From UBA2357 sp041916775 (GTDB taxonomy: Bacteria > Pseudomonadota > Gammaproteobacteria > Burkholderiales > Rhodocyclaceae): 64,000 nt of DNA. The notes under the pieces are model-generated. The model had not been told where the DNA came from. It did not search any database and worked only from the letters and a program-made list of their open reading frames with translations. The stretch lies in contig JAYRYZ010000014.1 of NCBI GenBank assembly GCA_041916775.1, positions 1-64,000 of the forward strand, in the 5' to 3' direction. Positions within the stretch are counted from its first letter, which is position 1; each line of letters opens with the position of its first letter. Positions 52,317 through 60,831 of this stretch are shown in pieces. Position numbers and translations under genes: made by a program.

Positions 52317-54276
52317 TGCCCACCCCATGCAGCGCATCGGCACGGACTGGATAGACGCGCACCTTGCGCCCGCCGATGCTCTCGGTTTTCGAGCGTTCGC
52401 CGGTCGCGCTCGATCTGGGGATCACGCTCGCTGCTTCCAGCACGTCAAGCGCTCGCTTGAAGTCGAAGCCCTTCAGCGCCTCACGCAGACCTTCTGCGTT
52501 GAACAGGTACAGCCGCCCGCCTTGGTCGTCAGGCTTCCACCAGCCCGCCCGATCACGAACCGCCGCACCGTCTGCTGTCCAGTCAGAGAAGCGACTATCT
52601 CCATGCCGTTCGAGGAACCCGGCCATCCGGTCGAGGATTTGCCGCCGCTCGTCGTTGCCACCACCTCGCACAGATCGCCAGGACTGGAACCCGATCACCG
52701 CAGCGTCGAGCGCCGCACCTTCCGGCCAGCCAGTGATGCCGTACTCGGTCGCCAGTTCGCCCGCCAGCGCCAGCAGTGCAAAGCGGGACGCGGCTCGCTT
52801 GTCCTGCCCTTCGGTATCTGGCGGGTTGAAGGCAGGCAGCGCCTTGATTCGTTCGAGCATCGCCGCCATGTCGTTGTGGTCATGCGCCAGCCGTTCGAGG
52901 AACGCACGCCCGGCACGGCCATGGTGGAGAGTCGCCGCCCGCTTGATCGCATCGGATAGCGCGGTGCCGGTCGCCATGCCGTGCAGATCATCGAAGCAGC
53001 CGAATCGCCGCGCAGCGGGAATGTCGAGCAGCCGCACAGCCTGCCCGGCCTTCGTGCGATGCCCGCCTTCCTGCATTGTGGTGGCGATGGTGCGCTCGCC
53101 CGTCGAAACGACGAACGCTTGCCACCGGGTCACGGATCTCGCCGCGCCCGTTCGGCTTGCCCGTTGCTTGCCACGCCCATTACCCAGGCTATAGACGATC
53201 GCGCCCACCTCGCGCGGATCGCATTCGCTGATCTCGTCCAGTGCCAGCAGACAGTCATTGAACAGTGCCGCCGCGCCTTCCATTCCGTTCGCCGTCGCTC
53301 GCCAGCTTCTTCGATAGCCCGGCCCGCCCCACACGGAACAGGCAGCTTCGAGAAGCGTCGTCTTGCCGGTCGAGCTATCGCCCACGAAATGCAGCCCGCC
53401 GCCCTCGGTATTGGTGCGCTTCAGCAGCGGCCCGGCAAAGGCGGCAGACAGCGCCAGCAGGAACAAAGGATTGCCCACGGCACGCGCTGCAATCTCCGCT
53501 TGCCAGCCTTCCAGCGTGCCAGCCTGCCCATGCTCATCGTGCGAGCGCTCGCCAGACTGGAAGATCACCCCCGCCGCGTTCGGCCCGATCACCGCATCAG
53601 GCAGCACGAACACGCTGCCGCACCATCCGACTTGCAGCGCGCACCGGATGCGCTTCTTCGGCGTGCGCTCTTGCAAATATCGGGCAAGCGTCTGGCGTGC
53701 GAAGGGATCAAGCTCCAACCCCATCGCCAGCAGTTCGCCGCGCAGGTCGGAACCGTCGCCCTTGAGCAGTTCCATCGGCATCGCCCACGAGCGCCACCGG
53801 CCCGCCGTATTCTTGAAGCGCAGCAGCCGCCCGAAATTGTTCTCGGTGCCGTCGAAGGTCTGCGCCTCGATATGCAATGGCCCGCACACCCAGGAATCGA
53901 CAGGAACCGGCATTTCCTCCTTCTTCGGCCTGCTCATGCCGTGCAGCCAGACGCCCGGCCTCAACTTCCGCCCGGTGTCGAGCAGCGTCCAGTCGTCATA
54001 CACCTTGAAGCAGGGTCGAGCATCGTCCGGTACAGACTGCACGGCAGCGGCTTCGCTGGTGCCGCCGTCGCCAGCGGTCGCGGCCTCGATCAGATCGGCC
54101 AGCGCCGGAACATCTGGAACGTCTGCCGTTCCGCCTGCCGTTCCGCTGGAACCCGCACTGCTACTGGCGGGAACGGCTGGAACGGCTGGAACGTCGCCAA
54201 ACGGATGAAGGGAAGCGCAATCGGCCCCAGCGCCGAAAAGATCAGCGGTCGCGGTGTCGAGCAGATCATTCGCCAT
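52303..54276 (-). CDS. DUF927-type replicative ATPase/helicase of the element
   Basis: This 657-residue protein has a low-complexity N-terminal linker (residues 28-60, VP and GTA repeats), then a DUF927-like region, with Walker A GDSSTGKTT at 299-307 and Walker B LLALDE at 343-348. Proteins of this family occur beside Toprim primases in phages, satellites and integrative elements and probably act as helicases. The start overlaps the primase stop by 11 nt, and the end overlaps the next gene by 14 nt. Confidence 0.85.
   Translation of the reverse strand: MANDLLDTATADLFGAGADCASLHPFGDVPAVPAVPASSSAGSSGTAGGTADVPDVPALADLIEAATAGDGGTSEAAAVQSVPDDARPCFKVYDDWTLLDTGRKLRPGVWLHGMSRPKKEEMPVPVDSWVCGPLHIEAQTFDGTENNFGRLLRFKNTAGRWRSWAMPMELLKGDGSDLRGELLAMGLELDPFARQTLARYLQERTPKKRIRCALQVGWCGSVFVLPDAVIGPNAAGVIFQSGERSHDEHGQAGTLEGWQAEIAARAVGNPLFLLALSAAFAGPLLKRTNTEGGGLHFVGDSSTGKTTLLEAACSVWGGPGYRRSWRATANGMEGAAALFNDCLLALDEISECDPREVGAIVYSLGNGRGKQRASRTGAARSVTRWQAFVVSTGERTIATTMQEGGHRTKAGQAVRLLDIPAARRFGCFDDLHGMATGTALSDAIKRAATLHHGRAGRAFLERLAHDHNDMAAMLERIKALPAFNPPDTEGQDKRAASRFALLALAGELATEYGITGWPEGAALDAAVIGFQSWRSVRGGGNDERRQILDRMAGFLERHGDSRFSDWTADGAAVRDRAGWWKPDDQGGRLYLFNAEGLREALKGFDFKRALDVLEAASVIPRSSATGERSKTESIGGRKVRVYPVRADALHGVGNGAE
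54107..54193. repeat. hexamer cluster 2 (GGAACG/CGTTCC), candidate iterons
   Basis: Within 87 bp the hexamer GGAACG or its complement occurs six times, with GGAACA and GGAACC variants adding two more. It codes for the linker at residues 28-57 of the DUF927 protein. The same motif array recurs 1.9 kb away at 52188-52287. Confidence 0.65.
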
Positions 54277-55150
54277 GGTGCGCCCCCTTCCGACGAAGCG
54301 CCGCCAGGTCGTTGAAGTCGGAACCCGGCACGCCCTCGGGGAACTCGGGGATGACCAGCTTCGCCCCGGTTGCCTTTGCCGCAGCGGTTGCAGCAGTTAC
54401 GCCCGGATTGCCTTCGGTCTGGCGGTCGTTGTCCGCGCAGATCACCAGTTCAGCACCAGCCCAGGCGGAACGCGCCGCCGTCGCCACCGGCAGCAGGTTG
54501 CCCTTGTTCATCGCGCACAGCACCGGATGCCCGGTTTCCTCGTGCAGCGTTGCGCCGGTTGCCCAGCCTTCGCAGATGAGGATGGTCGCCGGGTTGCTGA
54601 AGTCGCCAATTTGGGAGAACAGACCACCCGCCCGGCCCGGCTTGAACCGCTTGCCGCCATCCGGCCATATGCGCTGCACGTTCCACAGCAGCCCGAACAC
54701 GTCGAACAGGGGAACGAGTAGCAGCCCGCCACGCTGGCGCAGGTTGTGAGGCATCACCGCCTTGCGGATCAGGTACGGGTGCGCCGAATCGGCAGGTTCA
54801 GCCGCCGCCCATTCGGCCCGCGCCTCGATAGCTCGCGCCTCGTATTCGGCCCGCCGCTCGGCTTGCGCCTTCAGCTTCGCCGCCTCGATCAGCTTGGCGA
54901 ACGCCTCGCGCTCGGTGTCGCTCATGCGCTTGCCGTCCGCCGCCCAGGTGGAGCGCAGGCCGGATTTCCACGAACCGAACGAACCAGCGGCCCGGCCATC
55001 GCCATGCAGGCAGTACCAGCCGTTGAGCGATCCGCGCTTGTCGCCTTCAACGTGGAAGCGGTGAAGCAGCCCGTCCGCCTCGATCAGGTCAGGCGGAATC
55101 ATTCCGGCATCGCGTATCGCTTGGCGGAAACCTTCGATGTGGTCGCCCAT
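54266..55150 (-). CDS. Toprim-domain primase of the element
   Basis: The 294-residue protein resembles phage/plasmid Toprim primases. The N-terminal part contains the zinc-less binding region GLLHRFHVEGDKRGSLNGWY; the middle is a long charged helix (90-130). The Toprim core shows ILICEGWATGATLHE and LVICADNDRQ, then GSDFNDLA. It would make primers for element replication with the downstream ATPase. Start: ATG 55150 overlaps the previous stop by 1 nt (TGATG); a GTG at 55153 also fits. Confidence 0.86.
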   Translation of the reverse strand: MGDHIEGFRQAIRDAGMIPPDLIEADGLLHRFHVEGDKRGSLNGWYCLHGDGRAAGSFGSWKSGLRSTWAADGKRMSDTEREAFAKLIEAAKLKAQAERRAEYEARAIEARAEWAAAEPADSAHPYLIRKAVMPHNLRQRGGLLLVPLFDVFGLLWNVQRIWPDGGKRFKPGRAGGLFSQIGDFSNPATILICEGWATGATLHEETGHPVLCAMNKGNLLPVATAARSAWAGAELVICADNDRQTEGNPGVTAATAAAKATGAKLVIPEFPEGVPGSDFNDLAALRRKGAHHGE

Positions 55151-55542
55151 CACGCCACCCCCATCAGCAGCAGCCCGGCCACCACAGCGAGAACCAGCAG
55201 CCCGGCCACCCCGGAATCAATCGCGCCCGCCTGTTTCGGTCGCAAGATATAGCGCGCCATCCGGTGCGGTGCGCGCCCCGCCTCGGACGGTTCCGCCGTC
55301 CATGCGGTGTCGATTTGCTCGCCCTGGTCGCGCAGTTCGCAGATGCGTTGCGCCGGGTTCATGATCTCGAGATACAGCCGCGCCTCGGTCGTCGTAACCC
55401 ATCCGGCCACACGCATTGCAGCCTGAAGTCGCGCCCGTTGCACGTCGCTGCCGTTACCCGGAAAATCGGCGTGAATCTGCTGAAGCAAGGTCTTGCGGGT
55501 CGCGCCGTCGCCACGGTCGCGGCCCGTTTCTTTTGTGGTCAT
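55150..55542 (-). CDS. winged-helix DNA-binding protein with C-terminal membrane segment
   Basis: Residues 15-100 resemble a small winged helix of phage type (LQQIHADFPGNGSDVQRARL, then GWVTTTEARLYL and RICELRDQG). Residues 110-129 form a hydrophobic helix (GVAGLLVLAVVAGLLLMGVA) at the extreme C-terminus, without following charges, so the protein may be tail-anchored. Start ATG 55542. It lies between the AlpA-like gene (13 nt) and the primase (1-nt overlap). Role unknown; replication initiation or membrane attachment of the element are possible. Confidence 0.78.
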   Translation of the reverse strand: MTTKETGRDRGDGATRKTLLQQIHADFPGNGSDVQRARLQAAMRVAGWVTTTEARLYLEIMNPAQRICELRDQGEQIDTAWTAEPSEAGRAPHRMARYILRPKQAGAIDSGVAGLLVLAVVAGLLLMGVA

Positions 55543-55555
55543 GGTCGAGCGCCCC

Positions 55556-55792
55556 TTATGCCGTCGCGCCGGACTCGCGCACGCGCTTTTCCAGCCATGC
55601 CAGCAGATCAGCACGGCGGTAGCGCACCTTGCGGCCAACCTTCAGGAACGGCAGCGAATAGCGCCCGGTCGAGCGCCACACGGACAGGGTGCCGGGGGAA
55701 ACGTCGAGCATCGCGGCAGCAGCGCGATCGTCGAGCAGATCAGCGCCAGCCGCGAGCAGGTCTTGCAGGTTTTGGGTTGTCATCATTCGCAT
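55556..55792 (-). CDS. alpA: AlpA/excisionase-like helix-turn-helix protein
   Basis: About 78 residues carry an HTH_17/MerR-like DNA-binding domain: RAAAAMLDVSPGTLSVWRST, then LPFLKVGRKVRYRRADLLAWL. Such proteins act as excisionases or as activators of integrase and replication genes in P4-like satellites. Start is ATG 55792 or 55783; longer readings lack support. It is first in the tightly packed replication operon. Confidence 0.88.
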   Translation of the reverse strand: MRMMTTQNLQDLLAAGADLLDDRAAAAMLDVSPGTLSVWRSTGRYSLPFLKVGRKVRYRRADLLAWLEKRVRESGATA

Positions 55793-55911
55793 CCAATAAA
55801 TCCCGCTGGGGTGCGGTATGGTGCGAAAGCATGAAGAAAGGCAATCGGGCAAAAAATGCCATTAAGCCGCCAGCCGTTGCAGCTTAGCGGCTTGCCGTGT
55901 CTGTCTAGCGG

Positions 55912-56646
55912 CTAGGCGGTATTACCCCTGTCTGAATCAAGCAACCAGGCGTAGATCGTGCGTTGTGCGTTGTAAGGTGACAGATTCGCGTTAATGGTTC
56001 GACCATGCGCTAAGACTGAATCTCGAATCTCGTGTGATGCGGCGTATGCATTCGGATAAATTCCCGAAGCGTATTGCGCAATAGCCCACTTCTTAAGTTC
56101 TCGCATGGGGGCGTGCCGTGCCACGGCCCCTCGGCTTCCGATAACTGAGAACCACTCACTGGACGCAGGTGCCTTGTGAGCGTTTTCGCTAAGAATCTCA
56201 CTCATCCGCCCAATTGACTCTAATGCACTGTGCATGACGCTCGTCGCTAAACCCATATGGTGTAGAGCGAGATAGTAGCGCCGCTGGGTCAATGCCATTT
56301 GCGCCAGGAAGCAGTTAAAGCAGGCCCCCGCAAGCAGATCCAGCCCTTCCTTTCTGTCATCAGGGGTTCTTTCCTTCAGGTGCTCAATGCTTCGCAGTAC
56401 GCTTTCACTGATGACAGGTAATTCCACTGTCCAGTGTGACCCGTCTGAGCGCTCGCATTCAGCGGAACCGCTGAATGTGCCAAATATGCGGCTTTGGCGC
56501 ATATGCTTCAGCGCGAAGGCGTCCGCCTCAGTCTCAATCCCGAAATGCTTCTTCGCGTAGTAGATGATGCCGTCCGACAAGTCTGCTATCGCGTGCCGGA
56601 TCGCCTCAACAGGGCTTGTCTCGTCTGTACACATCCCCTTGCTCAT
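55912..56646 (-). CDS. hypothetical cargo protein of the element
   Basis: This 244-residue protein is unrecognised. GGAG lies 8 nt before ATG 56646. It appears entirely helical, with a central region rich in Leu, Ala, Met and Cys (about 85-150) and a C-terminal block (SRGAVARHAPMRELKKWAIA, then SPYNAQRTIYAWLLD) that resembles small DNA-binding tails of plasmid proteins. Its base composition is visibly lower in GC than the rest of the element. It sits between integrase and alpA, a place where satellites often keep accessory or defence genes. No catalytic motif is evident. Confidence 0.75.
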   Translation of the reverse strand: MSKGMCTDETSPVEAIRHAIADLSDGIIYYAKKHFGIETEADAFALKHMRQSRIFGTFSGSAECERSDGSHWTVELPVISESVLRSIEHLKERTPDDRKEGLDLLAGACFNCFLAQMALTQRRYYLALHHMGLATSVMHSALESIGRMSEILSENAHKAPASSEWFSVIGSRGAVARHAPMRELKKWAIAQYASGIYPNAYAASHEIRDSVLAHGRTINANLSPYNAQRTIYAWLLDSDRGNTA

Positions 56647-56719
56647 ATACAAAGCTCCAATTTCTCACCGGCTCTCTTCGCGCCTGCCCTAACTTCGTTG
56701 TGCTTGCGGATGGTGTATC

Positions 56720-57925
56720 TCATGCCGCGCCCCTCTTCGCTGGCAGCTTCACCACGTCTGCCGCATCCTTCAGGCCCGCCGCCTCGAGCATCGCGCTTGT
56801 CGCGGTATTCACGGACTGGCGAACAGGGTCAAGGTCGAGTCGCGCATAGATTGCGGTCGCCTGCTGTGTCTTGTGGTTCAGGCTCTTGCCGATGATCGCC
56901 ATGGATGCGCCAGTCATCGCCTGCCAGCTTCCGAGCGTGCGGCGCAGATCGTGAATGTGCAGATCACTGATGCCCGACTTGGATAGGATGGTGCCCCATG
57001 CCTTCTTGGGTTCCACCAGATGCCCGGTCTTGCCCGTTCCGGGGAACACATAGGGCGATTCACCCGCGCTTTCTTTGCGTGCCACCAGTATCGCCACGGC
57101 TTCAGGCGATAGCGTCACGTTCTGGCTGGTGCCGTTCTTGGTCATGGCGATACGCCAGATTCCGCGCTCTAGGTCGAGGTCTCGCCACGCCATCGCGCAG
57201 ACGTTCGAGCGCCTCGCCCCGGTCAGCAGCGCCAGCAGGAAGTAATCACGCTGCGAACTCTCTGCAATCGCCTGGAACAGTTGCGGCAGTTCATCAGGCA
57301 GTGCAAACCGTTCGCGTGAGTTTTCAGCGAAGCCCCGCACGCCTTGCGCCGGGTTCTCGCCAGAGTACAAGCGCCGGTCACGCGCATAGTTGAACACCGC
57401 CCGCACGACAGCCAGCATCCGGTTTGCTGCAATGGGAGCGCTCGATCCGACCTTGCGGCTGATCTGTGCCACCTTCTCATGACTGATCGCCGACAGCTTC
57501 ATGCCAGCGATGCCCCCCAAGTAGAGGCGCATTGCGTTCTGATACTCGCCCTTCGTCCTCTCTGCCAGCGGTGTGCCGTCCTTCTTGCGCTTGTGCTTCA
57601 CGTACTCGTCAAACACCTCCCGAAAGGTCGGCTCGCCCTTGAATGCGCGCTTGGCTTCAGCCGGATTTGCGCCATTGGCGAACTCGCTTAGCGCCAGCGC
57701 CGCAGCTTTCCGGGCTTGCTCAACGGTCATTTCGGGGAAGGTGCCCAGCTTCACCCATGCCATTGAAGCGCCAGCCCGCTTCACCACATAGAAGGTCTTG
57801 CTACCTGTGTGCGTTGCCCGCAGGGCTAGCTTCGGCGTCTCGGTGTCGTAGATAGTCAGCCGCTTGCCCTGTGCTGGAAGCGGCAGCGCCAGTAGGCTTG
57901 TCTTTGAGAACTTCACATTTGCCAT
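56720..57925 (-). CDS. int: P4-type tyrosine site-specific integrase
   Basis: The 401-residue integrase has an N-terminal arm-binding domain (DUF4102-like, about 1-90), a core-binding SAM-like domain (100-195) and a catalytic domain. Catalytic residues are Arg238 (GARRSN), Lys263, His325 and Arg328 (HDLRR), His351 and the nucleophile Tyr360 (IYARLD). All are intact, so the element may still move. It is next to the right attachment site and reads away from it; 11-bp repeats lie in its upstream region. Confidence 0.96.
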   Translation of the reverse strand: MANVKFSKTSLLALPLPAQGKRLTIYDTETPKLALRATHTGSKTFYVVKRAGASMAWVKLGTFPEMTVEQARKAAALALSEFANGANPAEAKRAFKGEPTFREVFDEYVKHKRKKDGTPLAERTKGEYQNAMRLYLGGIAGMKLSAISHEKVAQISRKVGSSAPIAANRMLAVVRAVFNYARDRRLYSGENPAQGVRGFAENSRERFALPDELPQLFQAIAESSQRDYFLLALLTGARRSNVCAMAWRDLDLERGIWRIAMTKNGTSQNVTLSPEAVAILVARKESAGESPYVFPGTGKTGHLVEPKKAWGTILSKSGISDLHIHDLRRTLGSWQAMTGASMAIIGKSLNHKTQQATAIYARLDLDPVRQSVNTATSAMLEAAGLKDAADVVKLPAKRGAA

Positions 57926-57942
57926 ATCCGCCTCGCATTTAT

Positions 57943-58011
57943 CGGGCTATCACCGGGCTATCACCGGGCTAGCATTTCAGGTTAAAAGCCGTCAAATACC
58001 GTGCTAGCCCG
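57943..58011. repeat. right-end 11-bp repeats upstream of int
   Basis: Three tandem copies lie at 57943-57953, 57954-57964 (CGGGCTATCAC) and 57965-57975 (CGGGCTAGCAT), and an exact inverted copy of CGGGCTAGCAC lies at 58001-58011. They lie in the int promoter region, so they may also serve integrase autoregulation. Confidence 0.7.
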
Positions 58012-58092
58012 TTAAGGTGAGTATGGTCTAAGTGTGATGTTTCGTAAAGGTAAATTAAGATAGGTTAGACAGTGGGTATGAGTGCCACCACA

Positions 58093-58177
58093 GATTCGTA
58101 ATCAGTAGGTCGGGGGTTCGATTCCTCTCAGCAGCACCAAAAAAACAAAGGGTTGCAGCAATGCAGCCCTTTTTGTT
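58093..58177 (+). repeat. attR: attachment site, right copy (tRNA-Thr 3' fragment)
   Basis: This is the second copy of the 85-bp repeat: the anticodon-to-CCA part of tRNA-Thr plus its terminator. It lacks the acceptor 5' strand and D arm, so it is not a functional tRNA gene. Confidence 0.92.
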
Positions 58178-58417
58178 ATCTGGCCGGCTTATCTTTCCAG
58201 AAAGTCAAGGCTCGCGCCGCGTCTTGCTGGCGAGGTCCGCGACGGCCGAGCCTCCCATATCGTGTGGCGCCAAATGGCAGATGCTGGCGCCACCGCGCCA
58301 CATGCGCGCGCAACGCGCTCCGTTTGTGCGCGCATCACGGCCTCCCGGTGAAAATCAGGCGTGTCGGCAGAACCGCAAAGACAGTACACGTGGGGCGGCA
58401 GGCGATTGTCGCTTGAA
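58178..58417. other. gap between element and pectate-lyase gene
   Basis: No gene, promoter or terminator is recognised in these 240 nt. The reading frames present are rich in Arg and Pro and look like noise. Confidence 0.4.
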
Positions 58418-60004
58418 TCAGCGTCCTTCGCGTATGCGCTGCTCGGACAGCTCGTGCAAGTAGACCTCAAGGTTGGTGTAACCCTGCACATTGAGCCTGG
58501 GCTGAGATAGCTGTGTGCCGTTGTGGTCTTGCACCTGGGGGTTCAGGCCATTTGCGGATTCCCATGCGTCCGGCATCCCGTCGCCATCGCTGTCGGCCGG
58601 TGCGGCGGGGGCGACGACGAAGGGGAGGGCGCTGCCATCGTCTGCGGGGTTGATGTCGCGCGCCTGCAGGGCGATCGTTTCTTGCTCGACGGCGCCCATC
58701 AGGCGACGGTCCATCGGATCGCGGGGAAACGCCCCGGCGCGCTGTACCGCGCGCGGTGCCAAGTCGGCGGCCTCGTGGTAGCTGATCGCCGGAAATTCAT
58801 GCCGGGTGGTGGCAGCAAAACTGGGTGGTGTGGTGACGGGTTGGTGCTCGGGGTAATCGTTGCAGCAATACATCAGCGCGTAATCACTGCGATCCGGGTA
58901 GAGGTTGATGCGGTTGCCGGAGAACCAGGTCGAGGTCCGGGCCGGAGAGGCTTGGGAGCCTTGCGGTGTGGCAATGTGAATCAGCCCATACGGAAAGGAT
59001 TCTGGCTGGTTGGCGTTGCGCACGACGGCATAATTGCCGACCAGGTTCATCCGGTAATAGATGGGGTGACCTGAATCGGAAGCGGACACGGTGGTGTTGT
59101 TGACGTCGATGAAGTAGCCCATGTCCCAGTAAAGATTATTGGAAATCTCGATGTCCATGACCGATCCGGCAGCAGCCAGGCTTTCACGCGACAACTCGGG
59201 GTAGCGCCCGAGGATTCGATTGAACACATTGTGATGCAGGGCAATCCGCGTCAGCTCATAACCCTGGGAGGGGTTGCTGTAGTTGACCAGAACGCCGCCG
59301 CGGTCGGCATGATCACCCACCGTCTCCGCAATGATGCTGTTCTGGATGGTGATGTCGTTGGCGAAAGAGATCTCGATGGCCTCGTCGGTTGCATTGCCGA
59401 TCGAGACCTGATCGACGATGGCGCGACGGGTGTAGCGCAGGCGTAACCCGTCGTCGTGCTGGCCATCCGGCCGGATTCGAACATGTTGCAGAATCCAGTT
59501 GTCGGCCTTGCGGCTGCCCGCTGGACAGGCGACATCCTGGTCACAATAGGGCTCTTCGGTGGTGTGCAACTGACGAATCGAAATTCCGCCCGGTGAGGTT
59601 TGTCCGGCAAGCGTGACGTCACCGCGGGTCAGGTGAATCGATGCGTCGATCATGCCGCTGACCGTGAATACGACCGTGCGCGGCCCTTCCTGATCGAGCG
59701 CAGCCTGAAGCGACCCGGGGCCTGACGCGTTGAGGTTCGTCACCTGGATCACGCGTCCGCCACGCCCTCCGGTCGCTTGCGCTCCGAATCCCTCGGCGCC
59801 AGGAAATGCTTGAACGACCTGCCCCGTGTCGCCGCCATTGCCTGAACCGCCGCCATCGTTCGAACCGCCCGTATCACCGCCGTTACCATTCCCGTCTCCC
59901 TGTTCGCTTCCTCCGTTTCCTCCGCTCCCTCCGCCACATCCCGCGAGGGCGAGCAGGATGATGAGCGTCGATTGTCCAAGCAGGTGTTTGGCGGAGCGGT
60001 TCAT
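58418..60004 (-). CDS. pectate-lyase-like parallel beta-helix lipoprotein
   Basis: This 528-residue protein has a lipoprotein signal (LLALAGC lipobox near residue 22), a Gly/Asn/Ser-rich linker of about 40 residues, then a secreted pectate-lyase-like domain starting VQAFPGAEGFGAQATGGRGG. The middle has beta-helix features (IRPDGQHDDGLRLR). Near the end, DSDGDGMPDAWE is a calcium-binding-type repeat found after such domains, followed by GYTNLEVYLHEL. ATG 60004 has GAAGGAG upstream. It may degrade a uronate polymer; the catalytic activity is not certain. Confidence 0.86.
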   Translation of the reverse strand: MNRSAKHLLGQSTLIILLALAGCGGGSGGNGGSEQGDGNGNGGDTGGSNDGGGSGNGGDTGQVVQAFPGAEGFGAQATGGRGGRVIQVTNLNASGPGSLQAALDQEGPRTVVFTVSGMIDASIHLTRGDVTLAGQTSPGGISIRQLHTTEEPYCDQDVACPAGSRKADNWILQHVRIRPDGQHDDGLRLRYTRRAIVDQVSIGNATDEAIEISFANDITIQNSIIAETVGDHADRGGVLVNYSNPSQGYELTRIALHHNVFNRILGRYPELSRESLAAAGSVMDIEISNNLYWDMGYFIDVNNTTVSASDSGHPIYYRMNLVGNYAVVRNANQPESFPYGLIHIATPQGSQASPARTSTWFSGNRINLYPDRSDYALMYCCNDYPEHQPVTTPPSFAATTRHEFPAISYHEAADLAPRAVQRAGAFPRDPMDRRLMGAVEQETIALQARDINPADDGSALPFVVAPAAPADSDGDGMPDAWESANGLNPQVQDHNGTQLSQPRLNVQGYTNLEVYLHELSEQRIREGR

Positions 60005-60147
60005 GGTGTGTTGCTCCTTCGGAGGCTGGACCTGAAGAAGGAAAGCCCGACAACAGGCGGCATGCATTTGGTTCGATCAAGCTACGCCCGCGTTTACAGC
60101 GTGTCAATCGCGGGCTGCAGAAGGCTGCTGGACGAGCCGAGTCGCGT

Positions 60148-60831
60148 TCAGGTCTCCGCCCAGCGCCTCAGCAGGTTGTGATAGACACCGGTGAGCGACA
60201 GGACATCGGGATGCTTCGCACCCGCGAGCGGGGTGAGGCCCTGGATCGCGCGGTCGAGATCGTGGAGGAGGGTGCGGGAGCTCTCGTCCTTGACCAGGCT
60301 CTGGATCCAGAAGAACGCGGCGATGCGGGCGCCACGGGTCACCGGGGTGACGCGGTGCAGGCTGGTGGAGGGGTAGAGCACCATGTCGCCGGCGGCGAGT
60401 TTGACTGCCTGCACGCCGAAGGGGGTCTCGATCTCGAGCTCGCCGCCGTCGTATTCGTCAGGTTCGGCGAGGAACAGGGTGGCCGAAACGTCGGTGCGCA
60501 GGCTCAGGTTGGTGCCGGGGAGCTGCATCAACGCGGCGTCGACATGGGTGCCGTAGCTGCCGCCGTCGCGGTAGCAGTTGAACTTGGGCGGGTAGATGCG
60601 CTCGGGAAGCGCGGCGGAGACGAAGTCCGCGTTGCGACCGAGTTTGCCGAGGATGATGTTGCCGAGCTCGCGGGTGAGCGGCGCTTCGTCGGGCAACTGC
60701 AGGTTGTGTTTGACCCGCCCGGCAATCGCGCCGGCGGTGAGTCCGCCGTCCTGCCATGCGGCCGCGGCGAGACAGGTGCGGAAGTGGGCGACCTCCTCGA
60801 GTGTGAGGACGGCTTCTATCGTCATCAGCAT
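60148..60831 (-). CDS. PKHD-type Fe(II)/2-oxoglutarate hydroxylase (PiuC-like)
   Basis: The 227-residue protein is a prolyl-4-hydroxylase-like dioxygenase. Iron ligands are His96 and Asp98 (THVDA) and His159 (SLHRVTPV); Arg169 likely binds 2-oxoglutarate. The N-terminus LTLEEVAHFR and the tail LTGVYHNLLRRWAE match the YbiX/PiuC family, which is regularly adjacent to TonB siderophore receptors. Its start overlaps the upstream dehydrogenase stop by 7 nt. Confidence 0.92.
   Translation of the reverse strand: MLMTIEAVLTLEEVAHFRTCLAAAAWQDGGLTAGAIAGRVKHNLQLPDEAPLTRELGNIILGKLGRNADFVSAALPERIYPPKFNCYRDGGSYGTHVDAALMQLPGTNLSLRTDVSATLFLAEPDEYDGGELEIETPFGVQAVKLAAGDMVLYPSTSLHRVTPVTRGARIAAFFWIQSLVKDESSRTLLHDLDRAIQGLTPLAGAKHPDVLSLTGVYHNLLRRWAET

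Noticed and set aside
58093..58139. Second tRNA-Thr gene
   Set aside because: Only the anticodon-to-CCA portion is present; the D arm and acceptor 5' strand are missing. It is the duplicated attachment site.
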